From Bacteroides fluxus YIT 12057 (GTDB lineage Bacteria > Bacteroidota > Bacteroidia > Bacteroidales > Bacteroidaceae), in assembly GCF_000195635.1 (NCBI RefSeq), contig NZ_GL882611.1:1-64000 (forward strand): a stretch of DNA of 64,000 nt, read 5' to 3'. The notes under the pieces are model-generated. The model saw only the letters and a list, made by a program, of their open reading frames with translations, was not told where the DNA came from and ran no database searches. Shown here one piece after another: positions 1 through 9,700 of the stretch; the first letter of the stretch is position 1; each line of letters opens with the position of its first letter. A program made the position numbers and the translations under genes.

Positions 1-64
1 AAAAATATTAGGTGTGTTTGCGGAGAATCAGAATTAAATTACTGAATTACGGGATTATCCGCAA

Positions 65-72
65 CAAAGGTA
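65..72 (-). promoter_or_regulatory. -7 promoter element reading leftward out of the window
   Basis: On the minus strand this reads TACCTTTG, a match to the Bacteroides -7 consensus TAnnTTTG. It would drive a minus-strand gene whose start lies beyond the left edge. The surrounding bases closely resemble those around the lgt promoter at 1004-1011. No clear -33 element was identified. Confidence 0.4.
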
Positions 73-107
73 TGAAATTATCTTGTTAGCCCGTTCTCTT
101 CGAAAGA

Positions 108-962
108 TTATCTGTGCTTTCGCGTTTTGCCGTAGAAGCACATGAAGTAGATTCCGATGAGAATGAATGGAATGCTGAGCCATTGTCCCATGTTCAATGC
201 CATGCCGTCTTCAAAGTCCACCTGGTTCTCTTTCAAGAATTCGATGAAGAAGCGGAAAGTGAATATTTCCGTCAGGCAGAGTCCGAAGAAGAAACTGCGA
301 TGGTAGTAGGGTGATGAGGTTCTTTGTTTCTTTTGTCCTAGCTTGTATAGGTACGCCATTCCGAGGAAGAAGATGAAATAGGCGATTGCTTCATAAAGTT
401 GTGCCGGATGCCGGGGTAGCATATCGACACGCTCGAAGACGAAAGCCCAGGGGACGTCAGTCGGTTTACCGATGATTTCAGAGTTCATCAGATTGGCCAG
501 GCGGATGCAGCATGCGGTGATGGGAGTGGCTACGGCTATCATATCCAGTACATCCATGTAGTGTAACTTTGTCTTGCGGCAATAGAGCCAGAGGGCGATG
601 ATCAGTCCCAGAGTACCTCCATGGCTGGCAAGTCCTCTGTAGCCAATCCATTGCCACTCTCCGTTTGGCAGGAACTTGACGGGGAGTATCATTTCCCAAA
701 GGTGATTCAGAAAATATTCCGGTTGATAGAACAGGCAGTGCCCTAACCTTGCTCCAAGGGTAATGCCTATGACACAATAAAAGAAAAGGGGAGAGAATTT
801 CTCGTCACTGATTTTCCGGTCCCGGTATTCGCGCTGTACAATGATGCAGGCAAGTAAAATTCCGATACCCCATAGCAGGCCATAGTAACGCAGGGGGAGA
901 TGGCCGAAGAGATTGAACAATTCAGGTTCTGGATTCCAGTTGATGGAGAGGAGTGGTAGCAT
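108..962 (-). CDS. lgt: Prolipoprotein diacylglyceryl transferase
   Basis: This integral inner-membrane enzyme moves diacylglycerol from phosphatidylglycerol to the lipobox cysteine of prolipoproteins, the first step of lipoprotein maturation. The 284-residue length is usual for Lgt. Family blocks are visible: GARLGH near residue 70, [11 protein letters not shown] near 110 with the conserved histidine, [12 protein letters not shown] near 154 and RHPAQLYEA near 183. Several hydrophobic segments fit its membrane topology. The many lipoproteins in this window (fimbrial subunits, SusD, GH43, epimerase) would be its substrates. It lies 67 bp after panE and has its own -7 element, so it can be transcribed alone. 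Confidence 0.95.
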   Translation of the reverse strand: MLPLLSINWNPEPELFNLFGHLPLRYYGLLWGIGILLACIIVQREYRDRKISDEKFSPLFFYCVIGITLGARLGHCLFYQPEYFLNHLWEMILPVKFLPNGEWQWIGYRGLASHGGTLGLIIALWLYCRKTKLHYMDVLDMIAVATPITACCIRLANLMNSEIIGKPTDVPWAFVFERVDMLPRHPAQLYEAIAYFIFFLGMAYLYKLGQKKQRTSSPYYHRSFFFGLCLTEIFTFRFFIEFLKENQVDFEDGMALNMGQWLSIPFILIGIYFMCFYGKTRKHR

Positions 963-1003
963 ACGAATATTCTTTAAAGTTGCTGAAGTCGGTGTTTCTG
1001 TGA

Positions 1004-1011
1004 CAAAGGTA
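1004..1011 (-). promoter_or_regulatory. -7 promoter element of lgt
   Basis: The minus strand reads TACCTTTG about 40 bp before the lgt start codon, matching TAnnTTTG. The flanking sequence (about 1002-1027) is nearly the same as that around the element at 65-72. Confidence 0.5.
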
Positions 1012-1029
1012 CGAAATTATCTCGTTTAC

Positions 1030-1980
1030 TCATCCTTTTTCGAATTTCTTTGCCACCATCCTATACGTCGGTACCTCAACGCCTTGTTCTTCTGCAGCCG
1101 CAATCATGTCGAAAAGCAAGCCTTGTATTTCACTCTGGTGTCCTTTGGCCATATCTTTCTGCATGGAGGCGGTGCTTTCGGGGGCGAGTTTGTCTATTAC
1201 TTTGAGGTTATACTCTACTATATCCTCCTTGAATTCTATACCCAATTTCCTGCCCAAAGCTGCGCTCTCTTGTGACAGTCCGATAAAGGTGTCGCGTACC
1301 TCGCCGGGTTTCTGCACTTCGCCCATGGGTACGTCATAATAGGCTCCGGTGACTGCCATGGCGGAGATAAACGACCATTTGACGAATGTATCCCGTTTGA
1401 TGTCGTCGGAGATTTCGGCTTTGATGCCGCTTTCCTGCAAATCACGCTGTACGGTTTCCAATGTTTCACGGGAAACAATGGTGTTGCGGTGTGCTCCATA
1501 GACGAGCCGGAAGATCTTTCCCATCTGCGTGATTTCTCCCCGTCCGGATACGAAGCCTACGATGTAGATGCAGCCGTCGAGTACCGTAACGCCGGGTACC
1601 AAACGCTGAATACGGGGACCGGTTCCGTAAACATTCAAGATGGGGATGACCACTGTACGTTCGTGTGAGGCACGCTTGATTAGTTCCGTAATGGAATCTA
1701 CGGAATAGCCTTTGACGCAGACGAAGATGACGTCGGCCTGGTAGTCCGTAGATGCGGAGGCAAGGGTAGTGTATTCTTCTGCCGTATAGGCGGGTATCTT
1801 CAGTGTATGTTCGCCTTTCAAATCGGAGTGCAGTTGCAATCCGTTTCCTCGTATGGCGGCAAGGTGTTCGCCGCGGGCAATGCAAGTGACCTCTTTGCCG
1901 GATAATGAAAGAAAGGCGGCGATGCTTCCGCCTACGCCGCCGGTACCTGCGATGAGGTATTTTAAATTACTGTTTACCAT
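1030..1980 (-). CDS. panE: 2-dehydropantoate 2-reductase (ketopantoate reductase)
   Basis: It reduces 2-dehydropantoate to pantoate with NADPH, in pantothenate and coenzyme A synthesis in the cytoplasm. The 316-residue protein opens with a Rossmann nucleotide motif, GTGGVGG, near residue 12. It carries the family's catalytic lysine region DTFVKWSF near residue 200 and a C-terminal helical domain with the SMQKDMAKG segment that binds substrate. It starts 15 bp after the end of ychF on the same strand, so the two are probably co-transcribed. Related reductases acting on other 2-keto acids share this fold, so the substrate is taken from the family. Confidence 0.88.
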   Translation of the reverse strand: MVNSNLKYLIAGTGGVGGSIAAFLSLSGKEVTCIARGEHLAAIRGNGLQLHSDLKGEHTLKIPAYTAEEYTTLASASTDYQADVIFVCVKGYSVDSITELIKRASHERTVVIPILNVYGTGPRIQRLVPGVTVLDGCIYIVGFVSGRGEITQMGKIFRLVYGAHRNTIVSRETLETVQRDLQESGIKAEISDDIKRDTFVKWSFISAMAVTGAYYDVPMGEVQKPGEVRDTFIGLSQESAALGRKLGIEFKEDIVEYNLKVIDKLAPESTASMQKDMAKGHQSEIQGLLFDMIAAAEEQGVEVPTYRMVAKKFEKG

Positions 1981-1995
1981 CTGTAGTGAATATCA

Positions 1996-3099
1996 TTACA
2001 CATTGAAGCGGAAGTGCATAATGTCCCCATCCTGCACCACATATTCCTTACCTTCCACACCCAGCTTTCCCGCTTCGCGTACGGCGGCTTCGCTGCCATA
2101 CTTGATATAGTCTTCATACTTGATGACCTCTGCCCGGATGAATCCCTTTTCAAAATCCGTATGGATGACACCGGCGCATTGCGGAGCCTTCCATCCCTTG
2201 CGGTAGGTCCATGCCTTTACTTCCATCTCTCCGGCAGTGATGAAGGTTTCAAGGTTCAGCAGGCTGTAGATAGCCTTGATTAGGCGGTTGCAGCCGCTTT
2301 CTTTCAGTCCCAGGTCTTCGAGGAACATCTGCTTTTCCTCGTATGTCTCCAGTTCGGCAATGTCGGCTTCGGTCTGTGCGGAGATGATGATAAGTTCGGC
2401 ATCCTCGCCCTTGATGGCTTCGCGCACCTGCTCCACGTACTGGTTGCCACCGGCGGCGCTGACGTCATCTACGTTGCAGACGTAAAGCACGGGCTTGGTA
2501 GTAAGCAGGAACATCTGCTTGGCACATTGTTCCTCATCGTCGTTCTGCGGGATGACGGTGCGGGCGCTTTGTCCTTGTTCCAGGGCATCCTTGTAGCGGA
2601 GCAAGAGTTCATACTCTATCTTTGCCGCCTTGTCACCGCCTACTTTGGCAATCTTCTCTACGCGCTTGATGCGGTTTTCCACTGTATCGAGGTCTTTCAG
2701 TTGCAACTCGGTGTCGATGATTTCTTTGTCGCGCACGGGGTTCACTGAGCCGTCCACATGGACGATATTACCATTGTCGAAGCAGCGCAGTACGTGGATG
2801 ATGGCATCACATTCACGGATATTGCCCAGGAACTGGTTGCCGAGTCCCTCACCTTTGCTGGCACCTTTTACCAGTCCGGCAATGTCAACAATGTCGCACA
2901 CGGCGGGTACGATACGTCCCGGGTGAACCAATTCGGCGAGTTTCGTCAGTCGTTCGTCGGGTACGGACACTTGCCCCATCTGGGCGTCGATTGTACAGAA
3001 CGGGAAGTTTGCCGCTTGTGCCTTTGCGCTGCTCAAGCAGTTGAAAAGAGTGGATTTTCCTACGTTGGGAAGGCCCACTATACCAGCTTTTAATGCCAT
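1996..3099 (-). CDS. ychF: YchF/Obg-family redox-regulated ATPase
   Basis: This cytoplasmic P-loop protein of the Obg/TRAFAC class is unusual in preferring ATP to GTP, and it is linked to ribosome and stress functions. The 367 residues have the G1 loop GLPNVGKST at residues 8-16, the DIAGLVKGA switch near 72, a coiled-coil insertion in the middle and a C-terminal TGS domain ending in VVQDGDIMHFRFNV, which is diagnostic of YchF. It is the first gene of a probable ychF-panE pair and has a -7 element 43 bp upstream. Confidence 0.95.
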   Translation of the reverse strand: MALKAGIVGLPNVGKSTLFNCLSSAKAQAANFPFCTIDAQMGQVSVPDERLTKLAELVHPGRIVPAVCDIVDIAGLVKGASKGEGLGNQFLGNIRECDAIIHVLRCFDNGNIVHVDGSVNPVRDKEIIDTELQLKDLDTVENRIKRVEKIAKVGGDKAAKIEYELLLRYKDALEQGQSARTVIPQNDDEEQCAKQMFLLTTKPVLYVCNVDDVSAAGGNQYVEQVREAIKGEDAELIIISAQTEADIAELETYEEKQMFLEDLGLKESGCNRLIKAIYSLLNLETFITAGEMEVKAWTYRKGWKAPQCAGVIHTDFEKGFIRAEVIKYEDYIKYGSEAAVREAGKLGVEGKEYVVQDGDIMHFRFNV

Positions 3100-3141
3100 A
3101 GTGTTATCTTGTTTTTTAGTTATTGTTCAGTTAATTGGATG

Positions 3142-3149
3142 CAAAGATA
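3142..3149 (-). promoter_or_regulatory. -7 promoter element of ychF
   Basis: The minus strand reads TATCTTTG, matching TAnnTTTG, 43 bp before the ychF start codon. Confidence 0.45.
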
Positions 3150-3319
3150 GTGCAAACCGGAGGTAGAATAAAATGAACTCGTTCATTTTTTATGCTGAGG
3201 TGCGTCCTATCTTCGCTTTTTTAAGCAAAAAAAATGCTTACCGGGCAAACTTACGGAAAAATGCTTGATTTTGTCAGTGCACCGTTCCCTCAATCTTTAC
3301 TTTTCGATGCATGCTAAAA

Positions 3320-3343
3320 GCCAGTTACCGATTGGCAACTGGC
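3320..3343 (-). terminator. Probable terminator hairpin after the OmpA-like gene
   Basis: Ten-base arms at 3320-3329 and 3334-3343 pair with one mismatch around a 4-base loop, and the outer bases extend the pairing. On the minus strand the stem is followed by a short T run. It lies about 120 bp beyond the stop of the OmpA-like gene. The rest of 3100-3460 holds only the ychF promoter and no convincing gene. Confidence 0.5.
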
Positions 3344-3460
3344 TACATTTTAGGTGGATTATAATCTGCATCATAACCCATGGATTATATGAAATCTTTG
3401 ATATTTAAGCCTTTTGCAGATTATACTGTAGTTCACGAGAACTCATAGTCCTATATATTA

Positions 3461-4594
3461 TTACTTTTCCTGCAAAGTGCAGATACTAACCCTGTTCCAG
3501 TCCGGTTCAGAAAACATATCCCCTATACCTTGCCCCTCCGCAGTAATGCGTGAAGCGGCTATACGGTATTTTTTCGTAAGGACGGATTTGACAGACTCGG
3601 CGCGCGCACGGGCAATTCTCTCATTCACCTCAATACTTCCTTCCGGTGAGGAATATCCCTTGATGACAACCTTGGATTCAGGATGTCTGTTCATGTAGGA
3701 AGCTATCCGTTCCACATTGGGTAACTGTGAAGCGTCAATCTTGGAACTACCCTGACGGAAAGTGACAATAGACTCCAATGTCTTGGCTTTTTCAACGATA
3801 GTTTCAATGATTGGTTTCTTGTTTTGACATTCGCTCAACTGCTTCTGTAGCATGTCCGCCCGATTGGAGGCATCCTCAATTTGTTTCCGGCTGTTTGAAA
3901 GTTGACTACGCAGATTGTTGATGTCGGTATTCAGGCGATCTACTTCTGCCTGATCATACTCCTTTGCATAGGTGAAATGGTGTCTGCCGGAGTTTCCCTT
4001 CAGATAATAGGTAATCCCCGCGAGTAGTTCAACGTGTGCATTGTTGGTATTGAAACGGCTCTTGTGCCGGTTGAAGTCACCTTCCATATCGTATACCAAT
4101 GAAGGCTTCAGGCTGATCGCCCATGCTTTTTCCTTCCCGATGTTGAAGTTAAAATCCATTCCCAACCGTGTACCCCAGGAGTTGGCATCTCCCGTGCCAT
4201 TGACATAGCTATGAAGCCAGCCTATTCCGGCTACAGCCTCCATTTCGAATGTCCGGGGTGTTCCGGGATAACCACCGAAAAGGTTCATTATGTTGAACTT
4301 GCTTAAAAGTTCAATATTCGAAGCGTCAAAAGCCGTCTTGCTACTACTTGTATTGATATATCCCATGGCTGAAGTCCCCAAGCTCAAAACCGGTGTTATC
4401 CGTTTTGACAGCTCAACACCCACAGCGGGACGGGAATTTTTCCAGAAGGCACTGTGTGTCAAAGGAGTGGTCACTCCACCTTTGATTCCGACAGACCAGT
4501 TGTCCGTAAACTTTGTTCCTTTCAATAAAGTCTGTCCATTTACGGTCAGGGCAGACACTCCAAACATACATAAAATTAAAATGTTCTTTTTCAT
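3461..4594 (-). CDS. OmpA-like outer-membrane protein with coiled coil
   Basis: This 377-residue secreted protein starts with a signal peptide (about residues 1-20, ending in VNGQ). An N-terminal half rich in alternating hydrophobic strands fits a small outer-membrane beta-barrel. A heptad-like coiled coil spans roughly residues 215-260, and the C-terminus is an OmpA/MotB-like domain. The OmpA motif here is GYSSPEG followed by the RARAESV helix. The usual peptidoglycan-binding Asp of the TD-x-x-G type is replaced by Ser, while the Arg is kept. The same variant occurs in the DUF3868 protein of the nearby fimbrial operon, so the two may share a role at the cell surface. It has its own promoter and terminator. 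Confidence 0.75.
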   Translation of the reverse strand: MKKNILILCMFGVSALTVNGQTLLKGTKFTDNWSVGIKGGVTTPLTHSAFWKNSRPAVGVELSKRITPVLSLGTSAMGYINTSSSKTAFDASNIELLSKFNIMNLFGGYPGTPRTFEMEAVAGIGWLHSYVNGTGDANSWGTRLGMDFNFNIGKEKAWAISLKPSLVYDMEGDFNRHKSRFNTNNAHVELLAGITYYLKGNSGRHHFTYAKEYDQAEVDRLNTDINNLRSQLSNSRKQIEDASNRADMLQKQLSECQNKKPIIETIVEKAKTLESIVTFRQGSSKIDASQLPNVERIASYMNRHPESKVVIKGYSSPEGSIEVNERIARARAESVKSVLTKKYRIAASRITAEGQGIGDMFSEPDWNRVSICTLQEK

Positions 4595-4680
4595 AATTTC
4601 TGTTTTTAATTAAACATAAGGGAATTATCCCATATTATCAGTATATTTATTCGTTTAGAAAATAGGGACAGGATATCAAT

Positions 4681-4688
4681 CAAATTTA
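4681..4688 (-). promoter_or_regulatory. -7 promoter element of the OmpA-like gene
   Basis: The minus strand reads TAAATTTG, matching TAnnTTTG, 87 bp before the start codon. This leaves a leader of roughly 80 nt. Confidence 0.4.
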
Positions 4689-4735
4689 TGACAATTGTAA
4701 ATGTTTAGGTATAAATATTTTTGTTTTCTTGCATT

Positions 4736-5395
4736 CTAGACAAAGAGATAACGGAACAAGGTACAGGTCTCTTTGTTTTCCAGAATATTCTTGTCTTTCA
4801 ATTTTTCATACAACTGTTCTACTGACTTGACTCCCATACCGGACATTGTACGCAGGGCATCAAATCCATTGTATTTTATAAATCGCAAAAGATCTTCAAG
4901 AAGGTAAATATTGTATTTTCTAAGTGCTCGCAAAACTCGGAAGTTTATTCCCAATTTTCCCAACGGGGTAACCAACAAGTCCACATACTCTGATGGAATA
5001 TCCTGATCCCTGACAGCTATTATCACATTCCTGAAATTCTGTCTGGAAATGTCTTGAGGACTTAGCAGAAGTGACTTGTAATTTCTACATCTGACATATG
5101 CGTTAGCCAGTTCCCGCTTCCATTCGGAATAAGATTTCCATTCCGAATAGACCTCCCGGATTCCTTTCTTATACATATATGCCAAATTTCTGGGAGCGAT
5201 ACCTGTTCTTCTGGAAACGGTTTGGGCGTCACTCCCTGTCAGGAGGGAGTAAAAAACATCCCGTACCCGGACGTCCTTTATCACTTCCGACATTTCTTTG
5301 ATGATTTCCTTGTATACAGGAATGCAGATTGTAGGCAGTTCCAGAAAGGCGCCACCTGTTTTCTGACTATGCAAATCATTTTTTGAATATTCCAT
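4736..5395 (-). CDS. Regulator with sigma-like HTH and RNA polymerase alpha-CTD-like domain
   Basis: This 219-residue cytoplasmic protein has no signal peptide. Residues about 35-80 contain a helix-turn-helix resembling sigma-70 region 4 or a Trp-repressor-like fold (core TVSRRTGIAPRNLAYM). Residues about 138-205 look like the C-terminal domain of the RNA polymerase alpha subunit. They open with VDLLVTPLGKLGINFRVLR and run to a helix-hairpin-helix-like MSGMGVKSVEQLYEKL, comparable to the alpha-CTD segments around SVRALNCL and GKKSLEEI. It starts 34 bp after the AraC gene on the same strand, so the two probably form one operon next to the fimbrial genes. A role in placing polymerase at promoters is inference. 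It is not a complete sigma factor, as region 2 is absent. Confidence 0.6.
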   Translation of the reverse strand: MEYSKNDLHSQKTGGAFLELPTICIPVYKEIIKEMSEVIKDVRVRDVFYSLLTGSDAQTVSRRTGIAPRNLAYMYKKGIREVYSEWKSYSEWKRELANAYVRCRNYKSLLLSPQDISRQNFRNVIIAVRDQDIPSEYVDLLVTPLGKLGINFRVLRALRKYNIYLLEDLLRFIKYNGFDALRTMSGMGVKSVEQLYEKLKDKNILENKETCTLFRYLFV

Positions 5396-5429
5396 AATTC
5401 TCCCGTCGTAATGTAATTAAAAAATCCGT

Positions 5430-6278
5430 TTATTTTTTACTTTTTTCTCTCAACAGGGTGGGAGGCATCCCATACATTCTCCTGCAGTATGCAGTAAGAT
5501 GGGAAGGTGAGCTGAAATCGAACTCTCTGGCTATTTGTTGAAAGGAAAGTTCCGGGTCACAAATCATTTCTAAGACTCGTTCCGCTTTTTTCTTCTGCAT
5601 CCATTTATAGGGACTTTCTCCAAAACAGGAATGAAACTTCCGACTGAAAGAACGCTCTGAAACATAATATAAATCGGCAAATTCTTTAACTGAGTTCACT
5701 TTTTTATAATTCTCCAAAACAAACTTTTCAAAATGTTGTCTGATACTGGTTGATGTGGAGAAAAAAGCAGCCAACTCTTTTTTTGTATAAAACCCTTTTA
5801 GCACAAGCAGTATTTCCTGTTGTTTCAATAAATGCATATGCTTGCAAAGCAGTCCAGCCTCCAAATACGTACCAATAGAATCCAGCACTTTCATCAGATT
5901 TTTCCTAATGGGAAGAATGAGATCATCCGCTTCCATATCCTTGTCAGAAACAGGAAGCGAACCCAAAAACAGCTTGTCACATACACTTACATTCCTGTCC
6001 CAAAATAAAAGAATGCACTTCGATTCCATTGTGGATTGCATCCGGATTTCTACATTTTGAGGTATAAATATCATTTGTCCTTGCATAATTCGCAAACCCT
6101 CATATTCTCCTGAATTAACACAAACCTCGCCTTCAATCATAAAAAGGCTGCATGATGACTTGCTGTTGTTAATCTGATACATGTCATCCTTTTTCAATTG
6201 ATGATAAGCAAATCCCATATCTGGATTCATTTGGTAGTTCAGACAGGATAAATGTTCATTTAGATATAGTAATTTCAT
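5430..6278 (-). CDS. AraC-family transcriptional regulator (probable fimbrial-region regulator)
   Basis: This is a 282-residue DNA-binding regulator. The N-terminal part (about 1-165) has a cupin-like sensing fold with short beta strands. The C-terminal 100 residues carry the two AraC helix-turn-helix motifs: VKEFADLYYVSERSFSRKF and the second around LSFQQIAREFDFSSPSHLTAY. The recognition segment GESPYKWMQKKKAERVL is typical of AraC. It lies directly downstream of the fimbrial operon on the same strand. A pair of AGACAT boxes 21 bp apart sits upstream of its start, and a similar arrangement lies upstream of the fimbrial operon, suggesting autoregulation and fimbrial control. The ligand is unknown. 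Confidence 0.82.
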   Translation of the reverse strand: MKLLYLNEHLSCLNYQMNPDMGFAYHQLKKDDMYQINNSKSSCSLFMIEGEVCVNSGEYEGLRIMQGQMIFIPQNVEIRMQSTMESKCILLFWDRNVSVCDKLFLGSLPVSDKDMEADDLILPIRKNLMKVLDSIGTYLEAGLLCKHMHLLKQQEILLVLKGFYTKKELAAFFSTSTSIRQHFEKFVLENYKKVNSVKEFADLYYVSERSFSRKFHSCFGESPYKWMQKKKAERVLEMICDPELSFQQIAREFDFSSPSHLTAYCRRMYGMPPTLLREKSKK

Positions 6279-6326
6279 GTTTTTTTAATAATAACAAACT
6301 GGAATAGCACTTGTTTTATATAAAAA

Positions 6327-6353
6327 AGACATTAAATTGCATAAAAAAGACAT
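6327..6353. promoter_or_regulatory. Direct repeat, candidate AraC operator
   Basis: The plus strand carries ATAAAAAAGACAT twice, with the AGACAT cores starting at 6327 and 6348, exactly 21 bp (two helical turns) apart. This is the spacing expected for AraC-type direct half-sites. It lies 49-75 bp upstream of the AraC start codon. A related pair with the same spacing lies upstream of the fimbrial operon at 16645-16671. Confidence 0.45.
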
Positions 6354-6591
6354 AATTAATCTATGTACATTTAATGCATAACAAACGCTTTGGATATAAT
6401 TGGGGATAAATAATCAAAGCAGTTCTTTTGTTTTTTATCCCATTATACAAGATGCTATTGAAGTATAATACAATTAATAATGCACGAATAACTCTTTCAA
6501 CGCTATTCATGTATTGAACAGGGACTATGATATATGGGAAGGATACAGGATAACAACAATGGAATAACTTATTGACCAAGCTGTATATAGC

Positions 6592-6738
6592 AGGTGTGTC
6601 AAAATAAAGATTTAGAACACAAATAACACAAATTACCCCCCTTGCTTTTTAATGACTACTGATAATCAGCGATTATCAGATTCGCTTTTTTTGCGTAATT
6701 TGTGTAATTTGCGTTCTTTTATCAGTTTTGACACACCT
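6592..6738. repeat. 147-bp imperfect palindrome, MITE- or REP-like
   Basis: The ends are perfect 13-base inverted repeats, AGGTGTGTCAAAA at 6592-6604 and its complement at 6726-6738. Inside are a second pair of arms (about 6626-6636 with 6695-6705) and a perfect 9-bp central stem at 6659-6667 and 6671-6679. The whole folds into one long hairpin directly after the stop of the fimbrial tip gene. It may act as a terminator, a mobile non-coding element, or both. The remainder of 6279-6591 holds the AraC upstream region and no convincing gene. Confidence 0.6.
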
Positions 6739-6746
6739 CCCATTGT

Positions 6747-9700
6747 CTATTTGGGAAGATATTTTGTATAATCATCCGTCACTTCAGAATCAACCACTGG
6801 ACGTATAGAGTAAGTCATGGCACGCCTGTAAAGTGTGCTATTATTGGACTCTGAAGTCCAACCGCCCCATGAACCCAGTGAATTGAGCAGATAACGCCCT
6901 GCATGTGCATTACCATTTGCCTGTGAAACAGCAAATATACATGATTTGCTACCAGAGTTACCGTTCATAAAAGAACCATCATAAATACTTCCGGGCAGAG
7001 GTGTTATCAAACCGTCTGAAGAACTGCTACCTTTATAATATGCATATCTTAAAGTAACAGATTCGTCCTGAGACATGATCCGAAATCCGTACGGGGAAGG
7101 GTCAAACACGGTCTTTCCCCCCACAGCCTGGGGATTACTGCCGTTATCGACAGGCTTGTTCCAAGGATATAAAAACACCCACCGTGCCTTGAAATAACTT
7201 ACATTAGCATGGGGGAACAGTTCGTACTGCCAGAAACTTTGATGAGACACAATCGTATTTGGATTCTCAATGGAAGCTTTCATTGTCAAAGTTCCTCCCG
7301 CTGCCTGCAAGGCATTCTGCCTACCATAATCGGCTCGATCTCCTTTCTGATTTTTAATAAAATCAAATCGTCTGCCATCACCGTCATAAAAAGGTACATT
7401 CACATATACATCATATGAAGGGAAAGGGTCTTTTCTTCCCCACTGGTATTGCATGCCGAATTCACGATAAGCATCCCCGCTATAGGAAGACTTGGGCTCT
7501 TCGTATGCTCCTAAAAGATGTGACATCAGTTTGACTTGTACCGCTCCATCTCCTCCGGTCCTATTAAGTGTCTTTACCGTAGGATATTCGTCCACAATCC
7601 AGATATGCCAGCTCCAAAGAGTCTGTCTCCGTTCCAGCTTTCCACTGCGTAATTCTATCAACACATTGCCTGCCATATCTCCGGCCTGCAAATAAATATA
7701 AGAATTCGGTCCGGTTCCGCCCAGTTCTTTCAAGACCTCCAGACCTGCTCTTTGGATAGGGGTATCTCCGCTTTTATTTATATCTGTCCATACGATATTG
7801 ACCGTCCAGTCGTCGTCATCATCCAGCCTGTTAAGCATGAACTCCTCTTTGTCTCCCGGCAAAAGTTGCTCCGCGTCACCGGTAAAGTCCGCATCATGAT
7901 CCAATAGTTTCTTATAATAATCATATGCCGTATTTACACGGGAAACAGGAATCAGTATTCCTTGTTTAGAACCTTTCTTCACCATATATGTATTCGCTTC
8001 AGGCTGCATGATACCGGAAATCAGCTGAATGGTGAACTCTCTTGCAGGAAACAGCCCTGTTGGTGAATAAATCTTGAACTTCGCTTTACCCGAAAAAAGT
8101 TTTGGATCAGTCAGATCATCCACCGGCGTAAAGGGCACAGGAGTACCTGAAAGGCTCGGATTCCGATCATGGAAATCTGCAAACGTTGGTATTACCGCAC
8201 CTTGCCCATTGTCGGCTTCTGCAGAGAGCATCTCTATAACGTATTCGCTATTCGCTTTTACATAGTATTCCTTCTGCCGACCGTCCATTACATATATTCC
8301 CTGAGCCTCTTCCAGCAAAGTATGGGACATGTTCCGGCCATAGTAAGGAATCGCATTGTATTCTTTCTGCAGCAGACTAAGTTTTGCCGATGCACTTTTG
8401 CCTGTAGCCATATGTGTAATGCTGCAGGTGTAAGCTGTATTGAAATTATCAAAATACTCCTCATTATCCGTAATATCAGGGGCGGTCACAGTATATTTCC
8501 ATACTCCTCCGGCAAGTTGGTCCACTTTTTCAATATTAAACCTGTTAAGGGATTCTGCATGGAACTGGGGTTCCAGATTATGTGGCTCTGTCTTTACATA
8601 GAATGTAACCTTAGCACCCGCTTCTTCGGCCGTAAGCTGTTTGCCATTATCAATGACCACCTTATCGCCCTGTCCATAATTCTCGCCATACTGGCTGATC
8701 TCTATAAACTCCAAAGGCTGGCTGCAAGCTTCATCTGCAAAAATCTGCAAAGTAACATTCATATCCTTTGACTGCTCAAAACTAAGGAACCATTTCATAC
8801 GTCCTGCCTCCACATAGGCGGTTTTCAATTCATTCTGGGCATCCTCCTGTTTTTCCGGCCATGTACGGTCCGCATCCACTTGTTCCGAGACCGTAAAGGT
8901 GACAATCTGCTCGTCAGTCGGAGCTGTCTTGCCCGGATCTGCAGGAGCCACGGAATAAGTGATCCATGCAGGCAGACCTTTCACCGTGAATCCCTCGGGC
9001 CAGGAGGTCTGTATTTTCGCTGTCAGGCTTCCTCCCTCCCTATAGAAAGTAAATTGGTCATTGCTGACCCCCAACATATATTGTCCGTCATACTGAACGT
9101 TGGACATGGTAGACTCGTTCCATACTACGACATTATACATGATATTGGCAGCGGGGCCTTTTTTTGCATCCTCTTCCGTTTCGAATCCGGGACCGCCCAC
9201 TTCCGTGACATTCACCAAATAACGATGATTACGCAACAAGGGCAGATACTCATATGTAGCGGATGCCTCGGTACCTGTACGTTTTAAATAGTCTATCCGG
9301 AAGAAAGTCTCCTTGTCAGGACGATTCTTGTCAGCACCGGTAAGTCCGACCACAATATACGGGCGTTTCAAATAATTTTCCATATCCTGTTCCGGAAGGG
9401 TTTCGCCATTGGCTCCTTGTGTGGCTTTTGTAGGAGTATTGACGGCTTCCGGAACATACACCTCACGCAGAAGTATCTTCTCTTCCGCTATGGAGGATGT
9501 CCTGTCGATCTTTCCTGTCACCGTTGGGGCAGGAGCGGGGATGGAAGGCTGTTTCGCTTTTCTTCCTGCCTCATCCCAAACTGCTTCATCCTCGAAAGGA
9601 GCGACCCGCCCTTCTGTATTGGTATTATAAAAATAAACCTTGGTCAGTTTGATACCTTCAATGCCCTTGGCCTTTTCGTCGAACACGGCAGCCCCTTCGG

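Noticed and set aside
4736..5395. Full ECF sigma factor
   Set aside because: Only a region-4-like helix-turn-helix is visible. Region 2 is missing and the C-terminus resembles the alpha-CTD instead.
6361..6579. A 72-codon minus-strand frame between the AraC gene and the fimbrial operon
   Set aside because: It lacks a family match, lies in AT-rich control sequence and begins near the palindrome without a promoter or ribosome site.
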